A stretch of DNA of 64,000 bases from JASBRS01 sp964496495 (GCA_964496495.1 CAZBZU010000011.1:1-64000), one strand, 5' to 3'; shown: positions 34,442 to 44,811, numbered from the stretch's first letter. Made by a program: numbers and translations. The notes: generated from the letters alone by a model not told the origin.

Positions 34442-35041
34442 TCAGTCGATGAGCTTCATCCCCGACAGCAGCGGCTGCCGGCGGCCAACGGCCCGCACCA
34501 GCACGTGCTCTCCGCGGCGCGTGCGCTGGTAGATGAGCACCCCGGCGGGCGCGCCGATGAGCGGGCTCACGTCGGGCGCGTCGACCAGCACGCGCAGGTG
34601 GAGGGGAAGCGTGGACCGGACGTGTCCGAGCTCGTAGCGTCGGTCGCTGGTGAGGCGGTAGCCGAAGAACACGTCGGGTGGGTCGTCGCCCGAGTAGACG
34701 GCGGTCAGCGACTGCGCCTCGCGAGCGCGGTAGTGCGCCACCGCCTCCCACACGGCCGCACGCGCTTCGGCCTCCGGGACGGTCCTCACCTCCGGCGAGC
34801 GGGTATCCCCGAAGAACGCGGCGGGGAAGTTGCGCGCCTGGGTGTAGAAGCCCTCGCGCCCCACGCGCAGCCGCATCACCTGATTGTCGTAGGTCCGGCC
34901 CTTGACCAGGCTCTTGAAGTGCGAGATGGCCAGCCCGAAGCGGCGGTCGTGCGACTCGGCGAAGTCCTCCCAGTCGGGATCCACCAGGGAGGCGTCGGTG
35001 TTCAGCTCGAAGCCGCTGAGCGGCGCATCGGACAGGTTCAT
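34442..35041 (-). CDS. Uncharacterised 199-aa protein in the ubiE operon
   Basis: I do not recognise the family. The protein is soluble, acidic at the N-terminus, with a central mixed region (FGLAISHFKSLVKGRTYDNQ) and a beta-rich C-terminal half (VFFGYRLTSDRRYELGH, PLHLRVLVDAP). There is no signal peptide and only standard amino-acid composition. Its ATG overlaps the ubiE stop (ATGA), so its amount is tied to UbiE, and it is followed after 8 nt by a flavoprotein. A link to quinone or redox metabolism is an inference from position only. Confidence 0.65.
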   Translation of the reverse strand: MNLSDAPLSGFELNTDASLVDPDWEDFAESHDRRFGLAISHFKSLVKGRTYDNQVMRLRVGREGFYTQARNFPAAFFGDTRSPEVRTVPEAEARAAVWEAVAHYRAREAQSLTAVYSGDDPPDVFFGYRLTSDRRYELGHVRSTLPLHLRVLVDAPDVSPLIGAPAGVLIYQRTRRGEHVLVRAVGRRQPLLSGMKLID

Positions 35042-35757
35042 GCTGGCTTCTCTCCTACGTGGATGGCCGAGATGCCGAAGGTCTGCAGCGTGTAGCGTAC
35101 CTGCTCGAAGCCGGCGCTGCGCATGCGCTCGGCCAGCACGCCGGGCGGCGGGAACGCGATGACCGACGCGGGCAGGTACCGGTAGGCGCCGGCACGCCCC
35201 GAGACCAGCCCGCCCACCGCGGGTAGCAGACGCCGGAAGTAGAGGCGGTAGAGCACCCCGAAGGCGCCGCCGGGCGGCGGCGGGAACTCCAGCACGACCA
35301 GCCGCCCGCCCGGCCGCAAGACGCGCTGGAACTCGCGCAATCCGGCATCGATGTCAGCGAAGTTGCGCAGGCCGTAGCCGATGGTGACTGCGTCGAAGCT
35401 GCCGTCCGCGAAGCCCAGGGCGGTGCCGTCGCCGGCTTGGAAACGCGGGCGGCCGCGCCGGCCGGCCGCCTTGGCTCGAGCGCGCTCGAGCATCGGCTCG
35501 GCGAAGTCCACTCCCACGACCTCGGCCCCGGGGGACAGCTCGGCGAGCGTGAAGGCGAGGTCCCCGGTGCCTGTCGCCACGTCCAACACCCGGCGCGCTC
35601 CCCCGTGTAGCGCTGCGCGCGCGGCCTGACGTCGCCAGCGACGATCGACGCCGAAGCTGAGCAGGCGGTTGAGCGCGTCGTAGCGCGGGGCGATGGTCGA
35701 GAACATCGCCTGAACGTCGACCGTCTCGTGCTCGGGGGTACGCCTGGCGGACGCCAT
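35038..35757 (-). CDS. ubiE: Demethylmenaquinone methyltransferase
   Basis: The 239-aa SAM-dependent methyltransferase makes menaquinone from demethylmenaquinone. It has FSTIAPRYDALNRLLSFG near the N-terminus, the SAM motif VLDVATGTGDLAF and the family signature GYGLRNFADIDAGLREFQR. It should complete the pathway begun by MqnD and the UbiA enzyme. The ATG lies 7 nt after TGGTAGCCT. It heads a three-gene operon. Confidence 0.93.
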   Translation of the reverse strand: MASARRTPEHETVDVQAMFSTIAPRYDALNRLLSFGVDRRWRRQAARAALHGGARRVLDVATGTGDLAFTLAELSPGAEVVGVDFAEPMLERARAKAAGRRGRPRFQAGDGTALGFADGSFDAVTIGYGLRNFADIDAGLREFQRVLRPGGRLVVLEFPPPPGGAFGVLYRLYFRRLLPAVGGLVSGRAGAYRYLPASVIAFPPPGVLAERMRSAGFEQVRYTLQTFGISAIHVGEKPA

Positions 35758-35764
35758 CGCCTGA

Positions 35765-35773
35765 AGGCTACCA
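35765..35773 (-). promoter_or_regulatory. Extended -10, leaderless start of the ubiE operon
   Basis: TGGTAGCCT on the minus strand, 7 nt before the ATG at 35757. The same nine bases precede the UbiA gene at 7846-7854. Confidence 0.7.
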
Positions 35774-35840
35774 CGGCCTGCCGGCTCGGCGAGGTCCGGC
35801 GGCGCGCCGTGTGGGCGGGCGCGTGTCGGGCCGTCGTCCG

Positions 35841-36107
35841 TCAGTCCACCAGCAGCTCGTGGCGGGCGACGAAGGCGTCGAACTTCTCGCGCGTGAAGTT
35901 GGAGAGACTGGTGGCGGTGTCGCCCACGACCAGCGTAGGGACGCTGCGGCGCCCGCCGTTGACGCGTTGCACGTAGGCGGCGGCCTCAGGGTCCTGCTCG
36001 ATGTCGACCTCGACGAAGGGGATGGCGAACTTGTGCAGGAAGCTCTTGGCGCGCTGGCAGTCCCCGCACCAGCGCGTGGTGTACATGAGCAACGGTCGGC
36101 TCTGCAA
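35841..36107 (-). CDS. Glutaredoxin/mycoredoxin-like thiol protein
   Basis: The 88-aa thioredoxin-fold protein has redox motif CGDC near residue 14 (YTTRWCGDCQRAK), a cis-Pro in SVPTLVVGD and a GG near 60. CGDC resembles mycoredoxin-type proteins more than CPYC glutaredoxins; in Deinococcota the thiol partner would be bacillithiol or thioredoxin reductase (inference). The TTG at 36107 is chosen for AGGAGG 6 nt upstream; an ATG at 36086 is too close to the motif. Confidence 0.85.
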   Translation of the reverse strand: MQSRPLLMYTTRWCGDCQRAKSFLHKFAIPFVEVDIEQDPEAAAYVQRVNGGRRSVPTLVVGDTATSLSNFTREKFDAFVARHELLVD

Positions 36108-36166
36108 CGGTCTCCTCCTGGGGCGGCGCCCCTTGCCGCGAGCGCGCGCCTCATGCACTGCACATG

Positions 36167-36199
36167 AACCTATCAGAGACCGGCAGCGATCCCTGTCAA
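36167..36199 (-). promoter_or_regulatory. Possible promoter of the thiol-protein gene
   Basis: Minus strand: TTGACA (36194-36199) and extended -10 TGATAGGTT (36167-36175). The 21-bp spacing is too long for a normal -35, so the extended -10 may act alone. Confidence 0.4.
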
Positions 36200-36333
36200 C
36201 CACGACGCACGCCAGGACGCACGGCGCGCCGCGGAGGCAACCATGCGCCACGGGGCGTGCGCCGCCGGGCCAGGGCAGGCGCGCCCCGTCCGGCGCGTTG
36301 CCCCAGGCGCCTCGCGCGGTGCGCCCGGTCCGC

Positions 36334-36339
36334 TATACT
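36334..36339 (+). promoter_or_regulatory. -10 of typA
   Basis: TATACT, giving a leader of about 60 nt with GGAGA before the ATG at 36405. The rest of 36200-36333 shows no gene. Confidence 0.6.
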
Positions 36340-36404
36340 GGCGAGTTGGCCGCCACGCGGCCGACCGACGGTCGCCCGCCAAGGGCGCCGCCCCCGGAGA
36401 ACGG

Positions 36405-38213
<1,809 letters not shown>

Positions 38214-38244
38214 GGCGCGACGCGTCCACGCTCGATCCAGAGCG

Positions 38245-39057
38245 TCAGTCGGCCCCTGCGTAGGCCGCGTCGGTAACCACCTCGGCCGATGGCTCTGCGA
38301 CCGTGTCGGGAGCGCGGTGGCGCTCCTCGTCGGAGCCGTCCGGGGGCGCGTCGGCTCGCGGGCCCCGTTCCACCGAGATGGGCGCGAACGGTGCCTCCTG
38401 GCGGGCTCGGGCCCGCCCCTGGCGCACCAGCTCCATGAGGGCGGCGAAGCTCACGGTGCGGCTCGCCCAGTCGGCGGCCTCGGTGAGCTCGAACAGCTGC
38501 CCTCGGCGCAGCCGCTTCAGCCCCGACATCAGGCGCCGCATGGCACCGGCCAGCGTGAGCCGCTCGAGCGCCACCTCGAAGTAGCTGCCGGCGCGGTAGC
38601 GCGCTGCCATGCGCGCCAGGTCCCCGGGTGAGGCTCGCAGCGGCCGCTCCGGGCGCGGGTAGCCGGGCCTGGGGGTGCGCGCCGGCAGCACCAGCCGCCG
38701 CTCGTCGCGGCGCGAGCGCAGGAAGCGCACCGCCTCCTCGAGCTCCTCGAGCAACGCCAGCGTCGAGAGCGTCTCCTCCAGCGCCTCCTCCTCGGCGGCG
38801 ACCTGCTGGCGCGCCGGGCGCGGCAGCAGCAGACGCACCTTCAGCTCCAGCACCTGCGCCACCTGCGGCAGCGCCTCGCTTGCGACCTCCAGGTCGCTGC
38901 TGGCGAGCGCCTCGAAGTAGTCGAGGTAGTCGTGGACGAGACGGTACAGGTCGAGCCGGGCAGGAGCCAGATCGCCGCTTCGTAGCGCGTGCGCCAGCTC
39001 GCCCAAGGTGCCCCGGAAATGCTGCTGCTCGACGGTGAACGTGGTCGACTCGGCCAC
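38245..39057 (-). CDS. scpA: Segregation and condensation protein A
   Basis: The 270-aa kleisin joins SMC and ScpB in chromosome condensation. The N-terminal segment (FRGTLGELAHALRSGDL) and the winged-helix-like C-terminal part (SFAALMELVRQGRAR) fit the short Deinococcus-type ScpA. The last 45 residues are an acidic disordered tail. scpB is not next to it. The GTG start is 6 nt after TGGTAGACT. Confidence 0.82.
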   Translation of the reverse strand: MAESTTFTVEQQHFRGTLGELAHALRSGDLAPARLDLYRLVHDYLDYFEALASSDLEVASEALPQVAQVLELKVRLLLPRPARQQVAAEEEALEETLSTLALLEELEEAVRFLRSRRDERRLVLPARTPRPGYPRPERPLRASPGDLARMAARYRAGSYFEVALERLTLAGAMRRLMSGLKRLRRGQLFELTEAADWASRTVSFAALMELVRQGRARARQEAPFAPISVERGPRADAPPDGSDEERHRAPDTVAEPSAEVVTDAAYAGAD

Positions 39058-39063
39058 GGCGCG

Positions 39064-39072
39064 AGTCTACCA
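39064..39072 (-). promoter_or_regulatory. Extended -10, leaderless start of scpA
   Basis: TGGTAGACT on the minus strand, 6 nt before the GTG at 39057. Confidence 0.7.
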
Positions 39073-39099
39073 TCGCCGCCGGCGCGCTCCGAGGGCGGC

Positions 39100-39717
39100 T
39101 CAGTCGAGGAAGGGGTCGGCGCCCTCGCCCGCCAGGTGGCGGGTGTCGTTGACCCGCTCGACCACCGCCTCCTCGCCGTTGAACAGCACCCGGCTCACGC
39201 CGGTGTGACGCAGGTAGATGCGCTTGCGCCAGCGCGGCCTCTCCACCCCCAGGACGTGCGCCAGAAGCATCTGGATGGTGCCGGAGTGGCTCACCGCCAC
39301 CACGTGGTCCTCGGCTCCGAGCTCGTCCATCCACGCCACGGCACGGTCTCTCAGGTCGCTGTAGGACTCGCCCCCCGGCGCCCGCCGCGCGAACGGATCC
39401 TCGGACCACCACGGCCACTGCGGATGGCGCTCGTTGTCGAGCTGGGTGGCGCCCTCGAACTCGCCGAAGTCGAGCTCGGCGAGGCGCGCGTCGAAGCGGA
39501 TCTCCCTCCCCGGGAAGGCGACCTCGGCGGTCTCTCTCGCGCGCGCGAGCGGGCTGGCGTAGACCACGGCATCGCGCTCCAGCCCGCGGACGTAGCCCGC
39601 CAGCAGGCCGGCCTGCCTGCGCCCCTCCTCCGCCAGCGGCACGTCCGTCTGCCCCTGGAAGCGGCCGTCGACGTTCCACTCGGTGAGGGCGTGCCGGATC
39701 AGCGTGAGCCGTCGCAT
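39100..39717 (-). CDS. Histidine-phosphatase-family protein
   Basis: The 205-aa protein has the branch's first motif as LIRHALTEWN (RHG is usual), FQGQTDVPL, a phosphate-pocket EFEGAT and the second His in VAVSHSGTIQMLLAH. It could be a phosphoglycerate-mutase-like phosphatase, an alpha-ribazole phosphatase or a general sugar phosphatase. The ATG at 39717 is chosen; TGGTAGACT ends 9 nt before it. An in-frame TTG at 39723 is the alternative. Confidence 0.85.
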   Translation of the reverse strand: MRRLTLIRHALTEWNVDGRFQGQTDVPLAEEGRRQAGLLAGYVRGLERDAVVYASPLARARETAEVAFPGREIRFDARLAELDFGEFEGATQLDNERHPQWPWWSEDPFARRAPGGESYSDLRDRAVAWMDELGAEDHVVAVSHSGTIQMLLAHVLGVERPRWRKRIYLRHTGVSRVLFNGEEAVVERVNDTRHLAGEGADPFLD

Positions 39718-39726
39718 GCGCAACGA

Positions 39727-39735
39727 AGTCTACCA
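39727..39735 (-). promoter_or_regulatory. Extended -10 of the histidine-phosphatase gene
   Basis: TGGTAGACT on the minus strand, 9 nt before the ATG at 39717 (3 nt before a TTG at 39723). The nine bases are identical to the scpA element. Confidence 0.6.
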
Positions 39736-39799
39736 GGCGTAGGCGCCAACGCCGCGCTCCTGCACGTCGTCGGCGGCGCCCGGCCGGGGACGGGGACCG

Positions 39800-39808
39800 T
39801 GCTACCCT
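39800..39808 (+). promoter_or_regulatory. Extended -10, leaderless start of the SDR gene
   Basis: TGCTACCCT ends 6 nt before the ATG at 39815. Confidence 0.7.
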
Positions 39809-39814
39809 CGCGCC

Positions 39815-40531
39815 ATGGACCTCACCGGGAAGTCCGCCCTCGTCACCGGCGCCAGTCGGGGCATCGGCCGCGCCGTGGCCGACGCGCTGGCCCGGGCCGG
39901 GATGAACGTCACCCTCACCGCCAGGGACGAGCAAGCCGTCACCGCGGCCGCCGGCGAGATCGCAGCGAGCGGGCCGGGCCGCGCCCAAGGCGTGGCAGCC
40001 GACGTGCGCGATCCGGCGGCCATGGAGAGCGCCGTGCAGCGCGCGCTGAGCGCCTACGGCAGCCTCGACGCGGTGGTCGCCAACGCCGGCGTCGGCGTGT
40101 TCGCCAGCATCGACGAGATGAGCATCGAGGACTGGCAGCGCACCGTCGACACCAACCTCAGCGGGGTGTTCTACACCGTCAGGGCGTCAGTCGAGGCGCT
40201 GAAGCGCAGCCGTGGCGCCATCATCACCGTCGGCAGCCTGGCCGGCACCAACTTCTTCGCCGGCGGCGCGGCCTACAACGCCACCAAGTTCGGCCTCGCC
40301 GGCTTCAGCCAGGCCATCATGCTGGACCTGCGCAAGCACGGCGTCAAGGTCTCGACCATCATGCCGGGGTCGGTGGCCACGCACTTCAGCGGCGACGCCC
40401 CCGGGCCCGCCGACAGCTGGAAGATCCAGGCCGAGGACATCGGGGAGTTGGTCCTCTACCTGCTGCGGACCCCCGAGCGCACCCTGCCGAGCAAGGTGGA
40501 GGTTCGCCCGACGCATCCGCCCGGCAGCTGA
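39815..40531 (+). CDS. Short-chain dehydrogenase/reductase
   Basis: The 238-aa classical SDR has cofactor motif TGASRGIG at about residue 11, VANAGVG, and catalytic Ser with Y-x-x-x-K (YNATK) near residue 153. Binding NADP(H) is likely because the early basic residues follow the SDR pattern for it; this is only suggestive. The substrate cannot be told from the sequence. Confidence 0.88.
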   Translation: MDLTGKSALVTGASRGIGRAVADALARAGMNVTLTARDEQAVTAAAGEIAASGPGRAQGVAADVRDPAAMESAVQRALSAYGSLDAVVANAGVGVFASIDEMSIEDWQRTVDTNLSGVFYTVRASVEALKRSRGAIITVGSLAGTNFFAGGAAYNATKFGLAGFSQAIMLDLRKHGVKVSTIMPGSVATHFSGDAPGPADSWKIQAEDIGELVLYLLRTPERTLPSKVEVRPTHPPGS

Positions 40532-40573
40532 GCGCTGCGGCGGGCGCGCCCCGCCCGCGCCGGCCCCGCGCCG

Positions 40574-40579
40574 TAGACT
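40574..40579 (+). promoter_or_regulatory. -10, leaderless start of pyrD
   Basis: TAGACT ends 6 nt before the GTG at 40586. Confidence 0.7.
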
Positions 40580-40585
40580 CTAGGG

Positions 40586-41698
40586 GTGTATCCCGCCGTG
40601 CGCCGCCTGCTCTTCCGGCTCGAGCCGGAGCGGGCCCACGCACTGGTGATGGGCGGGTTGGCGACCGCGGGTCGCAGCCTGCTGCTGAGGCGCCTGCTCG
40701 CCAGCGCGCAGGGCCCTTACGACCCGCGCCTGCAGGTCCCCCTGTTCGGGCTGCGCTTCCGCACGCCCGTGGGCCTGGCCGCCGGCCTCGACAAGGACGG
40801 GGTGGCCGTCCACGGGCTGGCCGCGCTCGGGTTCGGGCATCTGGAGCTGGGCACGGTGACCGCCCTCCCGCAACCCGGCAACCCCCGCCCGCGCCTGTTC
40901 CGCCTGGTGGAGGACGGGGCCCTGATCAATCGCATGGGCTTCAACAACGCCGGCGCCGCGGCCCTGGCCAGGCGCCTGGCATGGTTGCGCCGGGCCGGCG
41001 GCGTGGACGTTCCGCTGGGCGTCAACGTCGGCAAGTCGCGCGCCGCGCCACTCGGTGCGGCGGCGGACGACTACCAGCGCGCGCTTCGCGAGGTCTGGCC
41101 CGTGGCCGACTATCTGGCGATCAACGTGTCCTCGCCCAACACCCCCGGCCTGCGGAGCCTGCAGGAGCACGGCCCGCTGGAAGCGCTGCTAGGGCTGGTC
41201 GCGCGGCTGCGCAGCGAGCTTGGCAGCAGGCCGGTCCTGCTCAAGATCGCTCCCGACCTCGAGAACGCCGCCCTGCTGGACGCCGCCGCGGTGGCCGAGA
41301 GCCACGGTCTGGCGGGGTTGATCGCCACCAACACCACCACCGCACGAGGCGGCCTGCGCTCACCCCTCGCCGCCGAGGCGGGCGGTCTCTCCGGGAGGCC
41401 GCTGGCGGCCCGCGCGCTCGAGGTGCTGCGGCTGCTGCGCAGCCACACGTCGCTGCCGCTGGTGTCGGTGGGGGGCGTGTGGAGCGGCGCCGACGTGGTG
41501 GAGCGGCTCACCGCCGGGGCGTCGCTGGTGCAGATCTACACGGCCTTCGTCTATCGCGGTCCGGCGCTGCTGCGGGAAGCCGCCGACGCGGTGCTGGCGG
41601 CGCTGGACGCTCGCGGCCTGAGCGGCGCCGCCGAGCTCGCTGCCGACGCTAGCGCCGCGACACCCAGGGCACGTCCGCCACGCCCGAGCGTGCGTTGA
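40586..41698 (+). CDS. pyrD: Dihydroorotate dehydrogenase, class 2 (quinone)
   Basis: The 370-aa membrane-associated flavoenzyme oxidises dihydroorotate and passes electrons to quinone. It has an N-terminal helical extension (YPAVRRLLFRLEPERAHAL) typical of class 2, GLAAGLDKDG, the FMN segment INRMGFNNAG, NVSSPNTPGLR with the catalytic Ser, and VSVGGVWSG. Its 3' end overlaps the end of the convergent adenosyltransferase gene by 50 bp. Menaquinone should be its electron acceptor here. Confidence 0.95.
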   Translation: MYPAVRRLLFRLEPERAHALVMGGLATAGRSLLLRRLLASAQGPYDPRLQVPLFGLRFRTPVGLAAGLDKDGVAVHGLAALGFGHLELGTVTALPQPGNPRPRLFRLVEDGALINRMGFNNAGAAALARRLAWLRRAGGVDVPLGVNVGKSRAAPLGAAADDYQRALREVWPVADYLAINVSSPNTPGLRSLQEHGPLEALLGLVARLRSELGSRPVLLKIAPDLENAALLDAAAVAESHGLAGLIATNTTTARGGLRSPLAAEAGGLSGRPLAARALEVLRLLRSHTSLPLVSVGGVWSGADVVERLTAGASLVQIYTAFVYRGPALLREAADAVLAALDARGLSGAAELAADASAATPRARPPRPSVR

Positions 41699-42215
41699 CC
41701 GCGCGAGCCAGCATGAACAGCAGGTCGGACAGCCGGTTGAGGTAGGCCAGAGCGTGCGGGTTCACCGCGCTCGCGCGCGCCAGCGCCACCGTGTCGCGCT
41801 CGGCGCGACGCGCCACCGCCCTCGCCACATGGAGGGCCGCGGCGGCCGGGCTGCCGCCCGGTAGCACGAAGCCGGTGAGCGGCTCGAGCTCCTCGTCCAG
41901 CGCGTCGATCAGCGTCTCGAGCCCGGCCACGTCGCTCTCGGCGATCCCCCGGACGGCCTGCCTCGCCTTCGCCTCCAGCGGCGTCGCCAGATCCGCTCCC
42001 AGGTCGAACAGCGCGCTCTGCACACCGGCCACCGCGCCATCCAGCTCGGCCGCCTTCGCCGGCGAGCCCGCAAGCGCCGCCCGGGCCACGCCAAGCGCCG
42101 CGTTGGCCTCGTCCACCGCGCCGTAGGCGCGGACCCGGAGGTCGTCCTTGCCCACCCGGCCGCCGCCGAAGAGCCCCGTCTCGCCGGCATCGCCGCTTCG
42201 GGTATAGATCTTCAT
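41649..42215 (-). CDS. ATP:cob(I)alamin adenosyltransferase (PduO type)
   Basis: The 188-aa trimeric enzyme makes adenosylcobalamin, the cofactor of the mutase at 12-14 kb. It opens with the family ATP-binding motif YTRSGDAGETGLFGG and has VQSALFDLGADLATP and the late NRLSDLLFMLAR. The ATG at 42215 is 6 nt after TATGGT. The C-terminal end overlaps pyrD, which runs towards it. Confidence 0.94.
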   Translation of the reverse strand: MKIYTRSGDAGETGLFGGGRVGKDDLRVRAYGAVDEANAALGVARAALAGSPAKAAELDGAVAGVQSALFDLGADLATPLEAKARQAVRGIAESDVAGLETLIDALDEELEPLTGFVLPGGSPAAAALHVARAVARRAERDTVALARASAVNPHALAYLNRLSDLLFMLARAVNARSGVADVPWVSRR

Positions 42216-42221
42216 GCGACC

Positions 42222-42227
42222 ACCATA
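42222..42227 (-). promoter_or_regulatory. -10, leaderless start of the adenosyltransferase gene
   Basis: TATGGT on the minus strand, 6 nt before the ATG at 42215. Confidence 0.65.
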
Positions 42228-42287
42228 GCGCCCGCGAGATCGCGCGTGCGGCACGCGGCTCCCGCGCGCGTGCCGGGCCACGGCGGG

Positions 42288-42293
42288 TAGACT
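42288..42293 (+). promoter_or_regulatory. -10 of the mscS-like gene
   Basis: TAGACT ends 10 nt before the ATG at 42304, giving at most a leader of a few nucleotides. Confidence 0.55.
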
Positions 42294-42303
42294 GGCCGCA
42301 GTC

Positions 42304-43437
42304 ATGAACGTCGCGACGGTGCTCCATACCCACATCCTGGGCAACGAGCTGCTGCGCTGGGGCGTGGCGCTGCTCGTGGCCCTCGGCGTCTACTTCGCGC
42401 TGCGCATCATCCGCGGCATCGTGCGCAGCCGTCTCACGGCCATCGCCGAGCGCACCCGCATCGCCTTCGACGACGTGCTGGTGGAGACGCTCGGCAAGAC
42501 GCACACGTTCACGTTCGTGGCGGCCGCCATCTACTGCGGGTCGCTGGCGCTGGCCTTCGAGGGCCGCACGCACGAGCTCCTGGCACGCGGCTTCGTGCTG
42601 GTGCTGCTGCTCCAGCTGGCGCTGTGGGCCAACCATGCACTGAGGGCGGTGCTGGAGCGCTACCGCAGCGACGAGTCGCTGGGCTCGGGGCGGCGCACCG
42701 GGCTCGCCGCCATCGGCTTCGTGGGCCGGTTGGTGCTGTTCACGCTGGTGTTCCTGCTGGTCATGGAGAACCTGGGGATCCACGTGAACACGCTTCTCGC
42801 GGGCCTGGGCATCAGCTCGCTGGCGGTGGCGCTGGCCCTGCAGAACATCCTCGGCGACCTGTTCGCCTCGCTATCGATCGTCTTCGACAAGCCGTTCGAG
42901 ATCGGTGACTTCATCATCGTCGACCCCCACCTGGGCACGGTGGAGCACGTGGGCCTGCGCACCACCCGGGTGCGAAGCCTCTCAGGCGAGCAGCTGGTCT
43001 TCCCCAACAACGACCTGATCAAGGCGCGCATCCGCAACTACAAGCGCATGGCGGAGCGGCGCGTGGTGTTCGCCTTCGGGGTGCTCTACAGCACGCCGCC
43101 CGAGACCGTGGAGCGCATCCCCGGCATGGTGCGCGAGATCATCGAGGGTCAGGAGAAGGTGCGCTTCGACCGCGCCCACTTCAAGGAGTTCGGCGCCTCG
43201 GCGCTCAACTTCGAGGTGGTCTACTGGGTCCTGGACCCCGACTACACCCTCTACATGGACATCCAGCAGGCGATCAACCTGGCGTTGATGCGGGCGTTCG
43301 GGCCGCTGGGTGTGGAGTTCGCCTTCCCCACGCACACCGTCTACCTGGAGACCGGGGAGGAGACGCCGGCGGGGCCGGTGGGCTCGAGCACCTGGGCGGC
43401 CCCGGCGGAGGCCGGCGGCGAAGGCGCCGGCGGCTAG
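42304..43437 (+). CDS. Mechanosensitive channel of the MscS family
   Basis: The 377-aa inner-membrane protein has four or five hydrophobic segments and the pore-lining and cage signature LQNILGDLFASLSIVFDKPFE near residue 180 (the start of the beta domain). The cytoplasmic part (IRNYKRMAERRVVF) follows, then an Ala/Gly tail. It should open under membrane tension and release solutes. No paralogue lies nearby. Confidence 0.9.
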   Translation: MNVATVLHTHILGNELLRWGVALLVALGVYFALRIIRGIVRSRLTAIAERTRIAFDDVLVETLGKTHTFTFVAAAIYCGSLALAFEGRTHELLARGFVLVLLLQLALWANHALRAVLERYRSDESLGSGRRTGLAAIGFVGRLVLFTLVFLLVMENLGIHVNTLLAGLGISSLAVALALQNILGDLFASLSIVFDKPFEIGDFIIVDPHLGTVEHVGLRTTRVRSLSGEQLVFPNNDLIKARIRNYKRMAERRVVFAFGVLYSTPPETVERIPGMVREIIEGQEKVRFDRAHFKEFGASALNFEVVYWVLDPDYTLYMDIQQAINLALMRAFGPLGVEFAFPTHTVYLETGEETPAGPVGSSTWAAPAEAGGEGAGG

Positions 43438-43481
43438 GGCGCGGGCAGTCAGGCCGCTGCCTGAACGAGCCGCTGCCTGCT

Positions 43482-44699
43482 CTAGGCGCGGCCGAAACGC
43501 TCCTCGACGTAGGCGTCGAGCATGCGGTTGAAGTCCTCGACGATGCTGTCGCCTTGCAGCGTGCCGACGAGCTCGCCGTCGCGGTAGACGGGCGCCCGCG
43601 GGGACTCGCCGGTGCCGGGGAGGCTGATGCCGATGTCGGCGTGCTTCGACTCGCCCGGACCGTTCACCACGCAGCCCATCACCGCCACCTTGAGCCGCTC
43701 CACCCCCGGGTAGCGCTCGCGCCAGGCGGGCATGCGTGAGCGCAGGTAGCTCTGGATGTCGCGCGCCATCTCCTGGAACAGCGTGCTGGTCGTGCGCCCG
43801 CAGCCGGGGCAGGCGGTGACGGTGGGAGCGAAGCTGCGGAGGTCGAGCGCCTGCAGGATCTCCTGGGCGATCTCCACCTCGCGCTCCCGCGGCGCGCCCG
43901 GGTCGGGCGTGAGCGACACGCGGATGGTGTCGCCGATGCCCTCGGCCAGCAGCGCGCTGAGAGCCGCGCTGCTGGAGACGGCGCCCTTGACCCCCATGCC
44001 GGCCTCGGTGAGGCCGAGGTGGAGCGGGTAGTCGCAGCGGGCGGCCAGCTTGCGGTAGACGTCCCACAGCGACCGCACGCCCGACACCTTGGCGCTGAGG
44101 ATGATGGCGTCGTGCGGCAGGCCGTGCTCCTCGGCCAGCTCCGCGGACAGCAGCGCCGATTGCAGCATCGCCTCCACCAGCACCTCGCTGGCGTCGAGCG
44201 GGTCGGCGCGACCGGCGTTCTCGTCCATCAGGCGCGTCAGCAGCGACTGGTCCAGGGACCCCCAGTTCACCCCGATGCGCACGGGCTTGCCGTGCTCCAC
44301 GGCGGCGCCCACGATGGTCAGGAAGTTCTCGTCGCGGTGCTTGCCGCCGCCCACGTTGCCGGGGTTGATGCGGTACTTGTCGAGCGTGCGCGCCATCTCC
44401 GGGTAGGCCGGCAGCAGCTTGTGACCGTTGTAGTGGAAGTCGCCCACCAGCGGCACGTCGGCGCCCATGTCACGCAGCCGGGCGCGGATCTCCGGCACGG
44501 CCCCTGCGGCCGCCTCGTTGTTGACGGTGACGCGCACGATCTCACTGCCGCTGGCCGCCAGCGTGGCGACCTGCGCCGCGGTGGCGGCGGCGTCCGCGGT
44601 ATCGGTGTTGGTCATCGACTGCACCGCCACCGGGTGGTCGCCACCGACCGGCACGGAACCGACCCACACCGTCGGGGTGCGCCTGCGAGTGCTGCTCAC
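43482..44699 (-). CDS. ispG: 4-hydroxy-3-methylbut-2-enyl-diphosphate synthase
   Basis: The 405-aa 4Fe-4S enzyme is the penultimate step of the MEP pathway. It has PVAVQSMTNTDT near the N-terminus, GDFHYNGHKLL, NPGNVGGGK, and cluster ligands in TACPGCGRT and VMGCVVNGPGE. The partner steps dxr and others are elsewhere; dxr is at 23.8 kb. The GTG start is 6 nt after TAGACT, with no Shine-Dalgarno. Confidence 0.95.
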   Translation of the reverse strand: MSSTRRRTPTVWVGSVPVGGDHPVAVQSMTNTDTADAAATAAQVATLAASGSEIVRVTVNNEAAAGAVPEIRARLRDMGADVPLVGDFHYNGHKLLPAYPEMARTLDKYRINPGNVGGGKHRDENFLTIVGAAVEHGKPVRIGVNWGSLDQSLLTRLMDENAGRADPLDASEVLVEAMLQSALLSAELAEEHGLPHDAIILSAKVSGVRSLWDVYRKLAARCDYPLHLGLTEAGMGVKGAVSSSAALSALLAEGIGDTIRVSLTPDPGAPREREVEIAQEILQALDLRSFAPTVTACPGCGRTTSTLFQEMARDIQSYLRSRMPAWRERYPGVERLKVAVMGCVVNGPGESKHADIGISLPGTGESPRAPVYRDGELVGTLQGDSIVEDFNRMLDAYVEERFGRA

Positions 44700-44705
44700 C
44701 GGTCC

Positions 44706-44711
44706 AGTCTA
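44706..44711 (-). promoter_or_regulatory. -10, leaderless start of ispG
   Basis: TAGACT on the minus strand, 6 nt before the GTG at 44699. Confidence 0.7.
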
Positions 44712-44811
44712 CCGGCGAGGCCCCTGCACGCTGTGGCTCTGGCGACCGCGCGCCGCCGGCGCGAGGCCCGGCCGGCGCACCGGCGGCAGCCGCAGCCGCG
44801 TCGCCCGCGGC

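Noticed and set aside
36167..36199. A consensus TTGACA/-10 promoter for the thiol-protein gene
   Set aside because: Spacing is 21 bp, too long for a standard promoter; kept only as a weak candidate with the extended -10 as main element.
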